Notes: generated by a model not told the origin, from the letters alone. 64,000 nucleotides of DNA from Boswellia sacra (GCA_013180625.2 SNVD02003180.1:109264-173263); one strand, 5' to 3'; positions 12,101 to 25,092 are shown, counted from the first letter of the stretch. A program made the numbers and translations.

Positions 12101-14402
12101 GTTTTATAGGTGAGAAATTATAGTTTCCCTGAAACTTATGGTCATCTTGCATTTGTTGCTTTAGTGATCTTTGATACTAATGCAGGGGCCTATAAAAAGT
12201 TTGACCTGTTAATCTTTGGCTTTCTAAGAGCATGATGACTTCCGAAAGTATTTCGTCAGTTGTTTGGATTTAATTGCTACCATTCCGTCATCTCCATGAA
12301 TACATTGCACTTTTACATAATTCTTTTTAGTTATTTTTTTCTTCAAAATTGGATTCTTTTTATGGCAGCTGTAGTGGTATTTGTCATTCATATTTTATCT
12401 CATCAAACTCCTTTAAAGTACCCCCTTTTTATTTCTTTTTTTTTTTTTTCCCTCAATTCTACTTATTCTTTAACTGCTGAAAGCTAGTGAATATTTACCA
12501 TCATATTAGTGAAGCTTCATTTTTATTCATTTATGATAAGTTTCACATTTAAGCAGCATCATTAACTATTATTATTTGAAATTTTTAAGATGTTTTCTCT
12601 TGTTATCAGACAGTGCGAGAACTACGTTTACTATTGCGGAGATTGTTTCCAGAATTGTTGGATCCTCAGGGATCGCTTCCTTCTATAACAAGAGCACGTA
12701 TATATGCAAAAGTAAGGTCACTCAGAAACCATGGAAGCTTTTGTATTATTATTTATCATTGCACTTAATATCCATCTCCGAAAACTGCGTGCATTCTTTA
12801 AATATGTAATATTTGTGCGTGTGCATTTTTTTCCAAGCTGTATTCATTTTTTTTTAATCTAAATGTGCTTTGATTTTCTTCTATTAGAGTTTATTTGGCA
12901 TGCATTGTGTACTCAGACAATAAAAGTGAGTTAGGATTTTATTATACGGATTTGGTTTAACCCACTAAATAAATTTAACTGGGAATTATAGGGTAACGTT
13001 TTTCTCTTAAAATAAGGAATTTGTATGGTAATCTGAGCACTGGGTTGACATGTTGCAATTAAGTAGAAAAATTGGTACTGGTAGTTTTAGTTTGTGAAAG
13101 TCAATAATAGATGGACATGCGACTGTGGCAACCCCCTAAAAATTATATTGAGTTTAAAGAAGAGAAAAATGCTGGATTGGTAAGTTTCTATTCGATATCC
13201 TTTTCAAGGGTTTTCTGCCTTTGTATTTTTCATATGTAGTTACCCTTTTTTTTTAATTTTGTTTCTTTTCATTAAGTATGCAACATAAAATCACTTGTCT
13301 ACTAGAGTTGTGCCATTTTGTGCTTTATTCAACTCATTTTTGTTGACAAAAAATAGATTAAGTAAACAAATAAATTAATTAAAATGGAAAAAATATCTTG
13401 ACATTTCACATTTGTTTTTCCTTTATCCTTGTTCACTTTATATCAGTTGTCTAGGTTTATTTCAATTGTTTCTATCTCAGTTCCATTCTATGAACCCTTT
13501 CTTCCGCACTTCTGTATTTTTGGTTTCAACTGTGAAAAAAACGACTTTAAATAATGGCTAATTGAGATTGCATCAAGAAATTATGGATCTGATGATGCAG
13601 CAGAAATTTATATATTTACATGTAATAGGAGAAGTGCCAATGGACCATTTTCTATAAATAGTGAAAAAGTTGGGAGAATTTGTCATGTGGTCTAAAGCTC
13701 TTTGTTCTGTTACCCAAGCGCTTGAAATTTGGCTTTTTGAGGCACTGAGGGCTCTGATACAATATTGTGAAATTGCTAGAAGCGTTTTTCCATTCTGAAT
13801 AGATTGAATATATTTATATCAGCTAGATAGGGATTATAAAGGAGATTAGGAAAGATAAAATTCTCCTGTGACCTTAAGAATCACTAATTACAGGGGGGGA
13901 AAATAGCCAACTGTAAAAATAAGAAAATTCACTAATCTATAATGTTTTACATTTTTATTTTTTTATTTTTATTTTTTTACAATCAAATATGCCAATGCAG
14001 GTTGTTGAGACAGATTCTTCAACAAATTCTTTGTGCGATAAGATGACTATTGTTGCTTATTATTTTTCTATTCTTAAATCTGAATCCTTAGGGTCCATGT
14101 TAAGAGGATTTTTATCATTTTTTCATGGAAGGGTTCTTATTCTTTCTTTTAATTGCAGACGATATGTCTTGCTATCTACATACTGCTTCCCTACGACATC
14201 ATTCCAGAAGGTATTTTTGCTGCCTTATATTTTAAATAAAGTTTTATCACAGCAATGAAAACTTGACATTATCTATTATTGGTTTAATTCCTCAGGAGTT
14301 TTGGGGATAATTGGCTTTGTGGATGATCTCATTTTTTTAGTATTCTACTTGATCACAATTGCTGCCCTTTATCGATCGGTTCTATATCGCCGTCATACTT
14401 GA
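9107..14402 (+). CDS. RNF170: RNF170-like RING-type E3 ubiquitin ligase with DUF1232, five exons
   Basis: Coding exons 9107-9197, 9303-9478, 12610-12711, 14159-14210 and 14296-14402 join in phase to 528 nt, 175 aa plus TGA. All introns have GT-AG ends. An N-terminal C3HC4 RING spans residues 10-52 (Cys10, Cys13, Cys25, His27, Cys30, Cys33, Cys49, Cys52). A leucine-rich LLRRL-LLDPQGSLP linker follows, then a DUF1232-type hydrophobic region about residues 120-170 with YDIIPEG and DDL motifs, predicted to sit in a membrane. Animal RNF170 is an ER-membrane ubiquitin ligase; the same role is inferred here. The start at 9107 is the first ATG in frame. Two out-of-frame ATGs lie shortly upstream (9048, 9078). 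Intron 2 is 3.1 kb and holds internal duplications. Confidence 0.9.
9303..9478 (+). CDS. RNF170: RNF170-like exon 2
   Basis: Acceptor TTTGTCAG. Encodes the second half of the RING, including CICPLCRRQ, and the linker with ILQYNRRFG. Ends phase 0 at donor GTATCG. Confidence 0.88.
9540..12150 (+). repeat. Tandem duplication inside intron 2 of the RNF170-like gene
   Basis: Several ordered blocks occur twice. About 9550-9660 matches 10660-10795. About 9780-9870 matches 10865-10955. About 9971-10107 matches 11640-11960 with an insert. About 10130-10300 matches 11965-12125. The second unit is longer because of inserted sequence, including a LINE-tail-like stretch near 11733-11880. A smaller direct repeat of about 75 bases occurs at 10489-10630. 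Confidence 0.75.
12610..12711 (+). CDS. RNF170: RNF170-like exon 3
   Basis: Acceptor TTATCAG, donor GTAAGG; 34 codons, phase 0 both sides. Encodes the leucine-rich LLLRRLFPELLDPQGSLP segment. Confidence 0.88.
14159..14210 (+). CDS. RNF170: RNF170-like exon 4
   Basis: Acceptor AATTGCAG, donor GTATTT. Encodes the hydrophobic AIYILLPYDIIPE segment at the start of DUF1232. Ends phase 1. Confidence 0.88.
14296..14402 (+). CDS. RNF170: RNF170-like exon 5 and stop
   Basis: Acceptor CCTCAG. Encodes GVLGIIGFVDDLIFL and the conserved ALYRSVLYRRH tail, then TGA at 14400-14402. Confidence 0.88.
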
Positions 14403-15784
14403 TGAGTGCATTAACTCTCCTCGAGGTAGCATGTTTACAATGGATACAAAGTACAACAATATTTTAGACAATTGATTGATAGTTTCAGATTATTTTTCAC
14501 CGTTGCAATTTTGAGATTTTTGTAATTGATGTTGATTATTGGTCAGGTGGCCAACATGGAATTCGGATCTTTACAAACTGGGGAAACAAAGATAGTGAAA
14601 ATTGAAGTGGGCATATACTTTGAAATACTTCAATTCAGTCTGAAATTTTAGAAGGAATTTGATTATACTTTGTTTGCTACAAAGACCCTAACCATGAAAA
14701 GGTAGTCTAACTTATCCGGAAAATTTGCTATTTTAAGTTGTTTTGTGAGTACCAGATGTAAGTGGCTGAAATTTATTTTCCTTGGCCAAGTGTGAAGTTG
14801 TATGTTTGTTTGACAACATGATATCTTATTCATGCTTGTCAATTGGTTGACACTAATAGAATTTTCTTGGAGTAGATTCTCTTTCTTGACCAAAGCTTGA
14901 GATGAATGAGGCCAAAGCATATGTTTTTTTTTTTTTTTTTTTTTGATTCAGAAGTGGTAGTTTAATCTTGAAAACGATTAGGCACCCTCCCACATAAGGG
15001 TTTATTATTTATTTATTTTCATAAATATTGTCATTTGGTGCTAGTAAATTTCATGGCTCTACTATTGTCTTAAAAGGTTTAAAGGAGTGGGGGTCTTCGT
15101 CCCGGAGTGGAGTAGAAACTTTTATAGTCGGGTTTCATTCGAATTTCTGTAATGAACAAGTTAATTATTAAATGTTTCATTTAAATTATTTTGAGTGCAT
15201 ATTATCTGAGAAAAATATTTTACTAGAAAAAATAGTTATAGGAAATATTATGAACTTTACTCATCAAGATATGTAAACAATAGACTGTTAAATATGTTAA
15301 ACTTTTATTTGTTATTTATTTTTAACAAATCAATATGCGTCTAATATTAATATTTTAAAATTTCTTACTTTACAAAGTAATTAAAACCAACGCCAATTAT
15401 TCAAGAAACAAAAATATTAAAAAACACATATAACAAAATAACACAACTCAATTCAGTTTAAAATTCTTATTAAGGTTTCAAAATGGCAATATATATATAT
15501 ATAATATGCCATCCTAGATCTTGGTATAGCAAAAAATAAATATATGTTCCTTTATGTGACCCCCTTTTTTGTATGACAATGAAGTTGAGGCCCATGACTC
15601 CTGGTTTCCATCAGTCAACATAACTTTAACTACCGTGTGACAGGTTGAAAGCAGAATAACATATTTCCAAAGCCTAGCGGGAAAAAATAAAATTTTCTTG
15701 TTTTCAAAATCATGGCACAAACTCTAAATCATCAGGTTCATTTAAACATCTAAAAATAATTTTTTGTCACCAAAATGTTAGAAT

Positions 15785-16183
15785 TCAATATAATTTTACA
15801 TTGAAAATAAGGAAGAGATTAAAAAAAAAAACTTGCAAATTCTTTAATGCAACATAAGTCACAAATCTTTGTTGATGAAATTTGTTCCTATAACCCCACA
15901 AAATGGGAACAAAAATTATGTCCCAACTGTTTTTTAATTTTCTGTCATATATTTCTAAAACGCAATAATTATTTGAAATTAAAACTAACATCAATATGTT
16001 GTCTATAGATGTAACAACGTTAAAAAAATTCAAAATTAGAATTGAAGAATAACAAAGTTCACATCCATCAAAGATTATATAAAACCATATTTTCATATAA
16101 TTATTAGAAAAAAAATAAAAAAGAAGGAATCCAAAAAATAGAGGCTTAGGAATAAGAGTGAAAAAATGGGGGAATGGCCGCAT
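15785..16183 (-). other. Unassigned 132-codon ORF retained in both duplicate copies (copy B)
   Basis: Partner of the ORF at 5511-5933. The middle about 100 residues are nearly identical, but both ends drift. Hydrophobic and aromatic composition; no recognised domain. Confidence 0.2.
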
Positions 16184-16533
16184 TAGAGGAAAGATAAGAG
16201 AATAGACTTACCCCGAGGTAAATGAGAGCTTAAAAAAATGACTTGCAATTGATTTTAGTTTAATGCTGATATTGTCAATAGGATGATGGCAATTTTGTAA
16301 GTTTATGATTGTGGTAGTTTAGTAAATAGTGTTCAAAAAATAAGGTATTAACGTTTTAATAAATTATTATAATATGGGTTAGATATTTTCACCCAACCCA
16401 ATCTCCACCATACATTTGTAATTACTTGTTCGATGAAGGGCGTTGGAGAGGCTGTGAAGCTAAGTATATACCCCCTCCCAGTCATTTGTAAAATGCACCA
16501 ATCAATGAAAAGCTCTTTTACTTTAACTACTCT

Positions 16534-17311
16534 TGTGTTCTCGGTTCGGATTAGATCGGGTCGGGTTTTGATAAATCCGATTCAATTTGACTCGACTCCT
16601 CATCAAGTTTGTATTTTTTGCTCCGAGATCGACTTTTTTTGTAAGCATAACCCATTGGCAACTCGCCACCCTCGGATCAAATCGGGTTAATCGAGTTAAC
16701 TATTGATTTAATCTCAATTTATAAATACATTTATAAAAATAAAAAATAGAATGCAGTGCAAAATGGTTGCTGTCCATCATTCATCCATAAGAGATGTCTA
16801 GTGCGTGCAATCAAATTATTCCATGAATCAGAATTTTGATGGAGGATGGTGGAGTGGAGGGGTAGGAGGTCAAAGGTAGCAACGGTTTTTTACAAAGAAC
16901 GGCGGAATGGAGGGCCTGGAGGTTGACATAGGATGATGGAGATGTGGAGTGAAGGACTTGGAGGTGAGAGTGGAGAGAAGGCTAGTATCAACTTTCAATT
17001 AGAATTTAGGGTTTTGAATTTTGGGAACCTCTGAAACTTGTTTATAGAAGGGATTCGGTGTGGCAAATGTATAATAAGCATAGTGTACTAAACTAATTAC
17101 CAAGTGACATGTGGCTTGTTTTAAATTTTTTTTAAAACATAGTATTCAAGTTGGGTTTTATCGGGCTATATCAAAAAAAATCCGAATGCAACCCGATCTC
17201 CATCAAACAAGATATTTTAATCCATTTCTTTATGAAGACCCGAGCACAATACAATCAACCCGATAAAACTCGATCGGATTTGATCAGGTTGGATTATTTT
17301 ATGCATCCCTA
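16534..17311. mobile_element. Insertion of about 780 bp in duplicate B
   Basis: Copy A reads ACTACTATTGTCTCC without interruption. Copy B is split here, with CTTG on both sides. The inserted DNA begins TGTTCTCGGTTCGGATTAG and ends TTTATGCATCCCTA. The inverse of that end (TAGGGATGCATAAAATAATC) resembles the shared fragments near 6694 and 18534. It looks like a non-autonomous DNA element, probably hAT-like. Exact ends are uncertain by a few bases. Confidence 0.65.
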
Positions 17312-17456
17312 CTTGTCTCCATCTCCTTACCACGTTCGTCTCGTCTCTTTTCCTAATTTATTCTTTGGCCTTTTACTCCGCTACCCTACATCATTCATTT
17401 CTCCAGCAGCTTTTCAAGACAATAAAATCATTAATTCCTTCTTATATTATTAGATT

Positions 17457-18255
17457 GAGGTGGTGTTTGTTTAAATCACTTAACACTTTTTAGATCTAAA
17501 CATTTTTTAGGACTTAATTTACACCACTTAATAAGATGTTTGTTTGCTCTTTTTTATACCACTTAAAAAAAGTAGTAAGAGAATATTTTAACTTTAATGT
17601 GACTTTTTTACCCTTGTTGAAATGTAAAATGTTTATGCTATATTTATTACAATCCTATAAAAATTAAATAGTTAATAAAATTAAATCAGAATTTTTTCCA
17701 TTTAAATAATTAATATTATTTTTGTTACAAACCTTTAAAAAAAATATTTACTAAAATTAAATAAAAATTATTTTTTATTTAAATATTTAATATTATATTT
17801 GTTACAATCCTTTATAAATCTTAGTATACATGTTTACCCTTAGTATTAATATTTAATATAATGTATACCTTAAGAATTAAATATTTAAAAAAATTAAATT
17901 AAGATATAAATAAAAATAATAATAATTAATTAAAATAAAATTACCTTAAGAATTAAATATTTAAAAAAATTAAATTAAGACATAAATAACAATAATAATA
18001 ATTAATTAAAATAAAATCACCTATTATATTTTTAAATATTGTATTAATTTGTATTATAAGAAGTATAAGGTTAGTTTGGTAATAACATCTAATTCAGACA
18101 ATTGTGAGTGAAAAAAGTGATGAATTTTCACTTTTTTAATTAAGTGATTTATCACTGAAAAAAAGTGTTGAATTTATAAACAAAAAAAAAATTGATGACT
18201 AAAATCTTAACACTTAAAAGTATTAAGTGATAAGTGATGATAAACAAACAGGCTC
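17457..18255. mobile_element. AT-rich inverted-repeat element of 799 bp in duplicate B
   Basis: It starts GAGGTGGTGTTTGTTTAAAT, and its end read in reverse is GAGCCTGTTTGTTTATCATC, giving terminal inverted repeats with ATCACTTA repeats. The interior is extremely AT-rich, with a repeated TTAAATTAAGA block. Copy A has the empty site AGATTAACATT. The end sequence resembles Tourist/Harbinger MITEs, but the target duplication is not clean. No ORF. Confidence 0.75.
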
Positions 18256-18764
18256 TAACATTATCACTCGTTCCACTATTTTCCTAAAATTCAACAAAAT
18301 TTAATTATTTTTCATTATTATTATTATTATTTTCAAAAAGTTAACCTGGGAGACAAGCTCGTAAGATGGTACATCTAACATATTCAAGAGTCCACATATT
18401 TTACAAATGCATTAATTAATGGCTCAACTAACTGAGTGAAAATTCCTCTTCTGTAGACAATAATATTATTATTTTTTTAATATCATTATAACTAGAAAAT
18501 GTACAGCTCACACAATGAGGATATTGATGATATTAGAGATGTGCAAAATTATCCGACCCAATTAGATTTGTTGGGTTGGTCGGGTCCCAATCGATTTTTG
18601 TTAAGTTGCAATCCGAAATCAAGTGTATATCTTCGGGTTTTTAATGATCGGGTTATATTCAGGTTTTAATTCTTTAGCCCAATAGAAACCCCACCCGATA
18701 ACTATTTAAAAAAAAAAATCGATAGTGCCACGTGTCATCATATTATTGGAGAGCATAATTTTAT

Positions 18765-21310
18765 CGTGCATCTTCCCATACCGAATTACTTATATAAATT
18801 CTACATTTTAGAAGCCTTACTTCAAAGAATCCCTAATTCCTAAATCATCTCCAATCTCTCTGTTCTTTTATGAATCCAAACCCTGTTTCCTGTGTTACAC
18901 ATTTTTCAATGTAATTTATATTCAATCTCAACCACATATCCTTTTTAAAATTCAAAATAATTCAAAATCAACCACATATTTCTAAATTCAATTGAAAACA
19001 AAAACAAACCAAGCTTCTAGCTCCTCCTCCGAGTCCACTGTGTTACGCCATAGCTCCCCTTCACCATTGTCCATCGGCACCTTTGCCTCACATCTCCTCG
19101 AGATCTTAGCCTTCTGTTGTGGTGACGTTCACTCGTTTCAGCACTATCTCTGGCCTCTCCTCTCACAACCATCTCTACTGCTACCGATCCTCATCTCTGT
19201 CATTCACTGTAAATGGGATGTTTTTCTGTCCTTTGTTGCTCCTATATGTTTGTCAAAGTCTCTAATAATGTTTGGTTCATGGGCCCTAAATTAGTGTTTG
19301 GTTTGTTTTGATTTGAAGTGGTGTTGATTGGTTCCTATGATGCTCTGATTTGTAGTTGTTTACTGTGAATTTGAGCTTGACTATAACTTCTTGGATTCTC
19401 AATACATTGTTAAGAGATGAGTGTGAAAGTTGCATTTTTTAAGATGAGTTGGAGGGAGATTTTGTAGTTATTTCCTAATGCTAGCAATTCATTGTTTACT
19501 TTGAATATTTTATTATTATTGGCTTGTTTTGTGGTTGAGTTGGTTTCTAGTGAATCCATGAAGAATTTCACATACCTCTTCTTTCTATTAAGAATCCTTA
19601 AAAATTCTGTTAAAAGATATAAAATTTTCAAATTACCTATAGTTGACTATTAAAAAAATTAAAAATTTTTAAATAAAACTAAAACTTAAAACTTGGTAAT
19701 AGTTTTCTATAAACCGCTTCCTCAAAAATCTTAATAAAAATTACTATCAAAATAGAAATGACACATAAATGTTAAAAAAATATCATTTACATAAAATCTT
19801 GAAATGATAAAAAATTTGTCATATTTGCATGAAAAAAATTGTCTTATAGAGTTTAAGTCTTTCAAGGTTATTTTTTTAATTTTAAATTTTTGAATAGTCA
19901 ACAATAGGCAATTTGGGAAACCTAATGTTTTTTTAACAAAATTTTTAACTGTGTTTAATAGAGAGGGGAAGTATGAAATCGAGAAACCTAAGATCAAATT
20001 TATCCCTTTCATGTACTCAGAATGATAATTTTATTAACAAAAAAGGCAAACATGTTAAAAATTTAAGTTAAATTATTTGTACGGTATGCAGATGGCCAGG
20101 CCGTATCACAAGACCCCAAATCTAAAATGTTGATTCCACCACTGCCTGGCCATTGGGTTTTCAAACTCAGAAAATGCTCTGTTTTGCTTATCAGAGAAGG
20201 TGCGATATCTGCTCTAGAATAAATTACCCTTTTTATGCTAAATGCTATGCAATGGTACATTCGTGTAATGCAAAGTGAACAGGCTCAACAAACCTACTTA
20301 TTGTTGTCAATTCTGAGCTCTGCTTAATGAAAGCAAGTGGATTGGATTATTGATTTATTGTGTAAAAGAACGTAAAGACTAAGAAATGAAGTGAATTGAA
20401 ATTGCATGAAAGTTAAAGTCAAATTCATATAACTTGCTTGCTCATACTTTCCAGGGACGAATTAGTTAGAATTTCCAAATGCTTACCGATGGCATTAATT
20501 AGACTGATAAGGAGAAGAATTTAGGGAAATTCATTAAATGGGGCCTTTGAAATTAAAAAAAAAAAATGGTTCTCTTTCATTGTTGGTCTCAGGCATGTTT
20601 GCAACTTTAGATCGAGGAGAGCTTATATAATATCTCTGAAATGGAGATGGCAAGTAAGCTGATGGATTGAGAACTGACTAGCGACAATGCATGCATTGGA
20701 GCTCAAGTGATATCAAGGAGTTTGAGAGGAATAAGGTCTGAAAATGACAGATGACCTTATTGAAACAATTTGGAGGCAAACTTCTAGCAATCTTTGATGA
20801 TGACGGAAAAGGCTTCTGATGATCAATGAGCGATAGCTGGATAGTCTCCTTTTTGTAGCTGAAGAGTAGTGGGCTTCACAGTCCTTTAGTGATGATTGCT
20901 ATAGAACAAAAGGATGGTGATTTAAATGGATGGAATCTTTTTTTAGCAGCTATAGAACAAAAGGATGGTTAGGAGATGTTGAGGTTTTCACTAGCGTTAA
21001 CCCTCTCACATTCAATTCAATTTAGAAGTTAAGCTTTATGGTGCGGAACATGTAAAAAGTGTATGTAACAAGTGTTTGCACGAAGAAACAGCGAAGAAAG
21101 AACAACAGTAGAAATTGGTGGAGAAAATGGATAAATCTAATGAATATGTTGTTTTGAATCTTCTTATGGATTGCCACAAAGAGATCTGTCCTGTCTTTTG
21201 TGCTATAAAGTGGTTTATATGGAGGATTTCAACATGTGACGTAGATATAATCTATTCGTAGGTGTGAGATTTCACAATGTTAAGGACCACATAATCTTCT
21301 AAAAGATTCC
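18765..21310. other. Spacer with no recognised gene
   Basis: A 100-codon plus-strand ORF at 18992-19294 has low-complexity serine and leucine content, and no domain or splice context I recognise. The rest is AT-rich sequence without convincing coding or repeat structure. Confidence 0.5.
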
Positions 21311-21313
21311 TTA

Positions 21314-22475
21314 AGAGCCGTTTGGTATGGGGTTTTCTGAGTATCGGAATGTAAATCTGAAGCCTAACCCTTGTTTGATTGGCTTATTTAACGTTTTAAG
21401 CTTTGGAATTGAGCCCATGGGTTTCAAATGCCTCTCTATTGATGTGAAACCCTTTCAACACTTGAGTTTTATATTCCCAGAAATCCTAAACCTATTTATT
21501 TAACATGTATGTTTATGGCAAATTTAAAAAACACTACTAAATTATATATAAATTTGTATAAAGTTATATACATAAAATAAATAAACTTATATAAATTTAT
21601 ATAAATAAAAATATTATTTATTAAATTATTAAATAATATAATCTAATATAATATAAATAAGATAAATATATTTATATATAATATATAATATATAAATTAA
21701 TAAATATGTAAATAAAATTAAATTCAAAAAATAAAAGATAATATGTAAAAAAATAATGCATATGTAAATTAAATTTAAATTAAATTATATAAATAATAGA
21801 ATATAAATATTTAAGATAGATATATTTATATAAATATAGTATATATAATATAAATTAATAATATTTATATAAATTAATATATTTATTTATAAATAAATTT
21901 AAATTTAAAAAATATATAAAAAATTAAATTTATATGTAAATTAAATATAATTAAATTATATAAATTATATATTTTATTTATTTATAAATAAATAAATGTA
22001 AATAAATAATATGATATATAAAAACTAAATTTATATGTAAACTAAATTTAAATTAAATTAATTTAAATTATTTTTATTTTTATAATATAGTATAATATAA
22101 TATCATGAAAAATAATATATTTCTTCTATTAAGATAATATATATATATAAATTTAAAAATCTTCAAAATTATTAATTTCATATATTTTTAATATTTTTTA
22201 TTGTACACTAGAGGATGAAAAATAACATAAGTATTTTTTACATATTGGAAAAAAAATTTCATTACATAATATTACGCACCTATTAAATAAAATTAACATA
22301 TTTCTCTGTACAACCAAACATAGTAATCTGATTCTCATAGGAATGAATAACAAGATTTCTGTAGGTAACTAAATATAGTAATGTTTCTTTTTCAGGAATT
22401 AGATTCTTATATTCTACTTTTCCAAGAATGTGAACCCCATTCCCATAAAACTAAACCCCCATACTGAACGGCCCT
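21314..22475. mobile_element. PIF/Harbinger-like non-autonomous element, TTA target duplication
   Basis: Terminal inverted repeats AGAGCCGTTTGGTATGGGG and, read in reverse from the far end, AGGGCCGTTCAGTATGGGG. Flanked by TTA at 21311-21313 and 22476-22478, the target size and sequence typical of PIF/Harbinger. The interior is almost pure A and T with no transposase. A related element lies at 39311-40107 inside MLH1 intron 7. Confidence 0.85.
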
Positions 22476-22478
22476 TTA

Positions 22479-23543
22479 GTGATTTTAGAACATTAATTTT
22501 CAGTTATTAAAGCACCACATGGCCCCGTGTTGAGAGATGGTGACATTAAAGCCTAAATGAGTCGGTAATCAATATTGTGGAAGTCAATTCATTGTGACTT
22601 GGTCACCACAGAACTGAGACCCAATTCGGCAGCCTTTAGAATTTCATGGTAGAAATATTGTGTGGATTCTTGTTGCCTGATGGAGCGCAAGTCGTCTGAT
22701 GGGCTCGCTTCGGCTCCCATCAGTTTGAAGTCCAGTTTGGTGGCTTTCTATTTTATGCGTCACCTAGTAAGCCTACAATGTTAGTGGTTCTCGTATTGCC
22801 ATGTGAGCTCATTGTAGTCTCACCGAAGTATTCCTCAATTCCGTAAGGCCCAGTTTGATGATACATTATCTAGTTCGCAGGCAATCCTCCTCCTTCATAT
22901 TTGATGCTACTAACTAAGCTTCTAGTAGACTTGTTCACAGCAGTTTTTAAGTATTCACCTCCAAGAAAAGTTGCTTGGATGATATTTGAACTTGCCGTTG
23001 TTAGTGAGTTGAATTGGAGAGGACGGTTTGGTCTTCTCAGAGAGCGTTGACGAAATACTATCTGCAATTCTGAACCGAAACATTTATACTTGATAATTCA
23101 TTACAGTTTCATACTAAAATCCTCTTTTTAACGGAGTTGACAAAACCTGATCATGATTGCCACACAACCTTTAATCACAGAGTTTAGCTTAGCTTAAACG
23201 TTTGAATTGGGGTAATTTTACTGAACCTACTTAAATAGGTGATTTTAAGTTCAGAAAGAACGTAGAAAATAACCTAAGCGGAGGGGACTCTTCCAATTCT
23301 AACCAATTTCTTTTCTCAAATTTGAATATTAGTGAAAGACTGCGCAAACAGTTTTTTGCCCATGCTTCAAAATTCTCGAATGAAAACCAATGCCTCAACC
23401 TAATTTAAACCATAGTTGCCTTCAAACTTAAAAAACGGGGGAAAAGGAAGCAAAAGTATGATGGGGGAACCGGCGAATCAATCTCATCAACTAGAATCAG
23501 TACGACTTGAGAGGGAGAGGTTTCTCAACAATATTATACTGTC
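22479..23543. other. Spacer with no recognised gene
   Basis: Base composition is more balanced than in neighbouring DNA, but I see no convincing exon or repeat boundary. The short ORFs have no recognisable similarity. Confidence 0.45.
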
Positions 23544-23754
23544 AATAGTGTTAGCCCTAAGGCTACATGATAATTTTGATGATAACAGTACACATTGATT
23601 AATTGAGATTTACTAACATGTTTATTTATGTGCAAGACTAAGATCATTGAAATAATTATAAAATCAAGAAGAGGCTTATTAAAATGAAGTGTTGAAGCTA
23701 GGGAGAAGACTACATGTTAAAGGCACTAAAGTTTAAGAACAAGGTTTGATTCAA

Positions 23755-24480
23755 GGAATGTGACACATGAGTAATGTTCAATCAATTGGTCATATATTTC
23801 TCTAGAAATGTCCAAATGATGTGATTCTTGAGCCTTTGGAAAGCTTACTCAATTTATAACATTTTATATGTTTTAAAGAAATTCAAATTTCAAGTGTAAG
23901 GTCGTCCAAATCATCATGCAAGTTGAAAGACAAAAAGAAGCAGCGGACATGAGCACTGAATACTCTTTTGGACATATCTTGAGATACAAATATCCAAATC
24001 ACTTGATTCTTATGGCATTGGAAAGCTGACTTAATGAGGCACATTTCATATGTTTTGAATAAATTCAAATTTCAAATGGAAGGCGACATAATTGATATGC
24101 AAGTCGGTGGACTGACACAAGGAAGAAAAATCAACTCACATGAGCACCGAATGGTGTTTTGGCCATATCTTAAGATAGAGATATCCAAATTCTTTGATTC
24201 TTAATGTTTTGGAAAGCTTATTCAAATATGCATATCTTTTATGTTTTGAAGAAATTCAAATTTCAAACGAAATGCTGACAGAATTATCATTCAATTCGGT
24301 GGACTGACACAAGGAAGAAAAATCAAGTCACATGAGCACCGAATGGTGTTTTGGCCATATCTTGAGCTACAGATATCCAAATGACTTTATTCTTGATGCG
24401 TTGGAAAGCTTATTCAAATGTGCAGTCTTTTATGTTTTGAAGATTTTCAAATTTCAAACGGAACATTGACAAAAATGGCA
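23755..24480 (+). repeat. About 190-bp tandem repeats inside the solo LTR (nearly 4 units)
   Basis: The phrase GG(C/A)CATATCTT followed by ATCCAAAT...GGAAAGCTT...TTCAAATTTCAA recurs at about 23788, 23970, 24161 and 24353, with spacings near 182, 191 and 192. Units 3 and 4 share long identical stretches around GAGCACCGAATGGTG. Confidence 0.85.
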
Positions 24481-24767
24481 GACAAGATTACAGTTTTTAT
24501 GGTAGGCAAAAAATTTGGAGTTGGTGTCTTCACTTGATGAAGTTCATCCCATTTGCCTATAAAAGGAGCCCTTCTCCCATGCATTCAGCAAGAAGAGCAA
24601 GAAAAGCATCTATCAAGCAAAAAATAAGAGAAATATCAAGTCTAGAGAACTTTTATATTCTTTATCTACTCTTTGAAGAGAGTTGTACTTTTATTGTAAA
24701 AATTATCCTTGTTCTTGTATTGTGGTGAGAGTGAGATATTCTTGTAAAGGATAATAGTTATCCTTGA

Positions 24768-25092
24768 GAAGAACTCTTGGTGTGGTGTTATCAAAAGTTG
24801 AAGGAAGTTGCCTTGGTAAGGTTGTTCATCAAGAAGAACTCTTGGTGTGGTGTTATCAAGAGTTGAAGTAAGTTGCCTTGTTGAGGTTGTTCATCAAGAA
24901 GAACTCTTGGTGTGGTGTTATCAAGGTTTGAAGAAAGTTGCCTTGGTGAGTTTGTTCATCAAGAAGAACTCTTGGTGTGGTGTTATCAAGAGTTGAAGGA
25001 GTTTGCCTTGGTGAGGTTGTTCATCAAGAAGAACTCTTGGTGTGGTGTTATCAAGGGTTGGAAGAAAAAGTCTTGGTGAGGTTGTTCATCAA
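24768..25092 (+). repeat. 65-bp tandem repeat, five units, inside the solo LTR
   Basis: GAAGAACTCTTGGTGTGGTG starts at 24768, 24833, 24898, 24963 and 25028, an exact 65-base period. Each unit ends GTTGTTCATCAA or close to it. The array lies downstream of the TATA-like box, so it would be in the LTR transcript. Confidence 0.95.

Larger units (their letters stand above)
12210..18764 (+). repeat. Segmental duplication copy B
   Basis: Partner of copy A (1943-6940), in direct orientation and about 10.3 kb away. It contains exons 3-5 of the intact gene plus the 3' flank. It is longer than copy A by two insertions, at about 16534-17311 and 17457-18255. Copy A shows the uninterrupted sites at both positions. 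Confidence 0.9.

Noticed and set aside
18992..19294. 100-codon plus-strand ORF in the spacer
   Set aside because: Low-complexity Ser/Leu composition, no domain, no splice context, no counterpart in the duplicated region.
24768..25092. Regular 65-bp repeats resembling a CRISPR array
   Set aside because: Units are contiguous with no unique spacers, and they lie within a plant LTR with matching target duplications.
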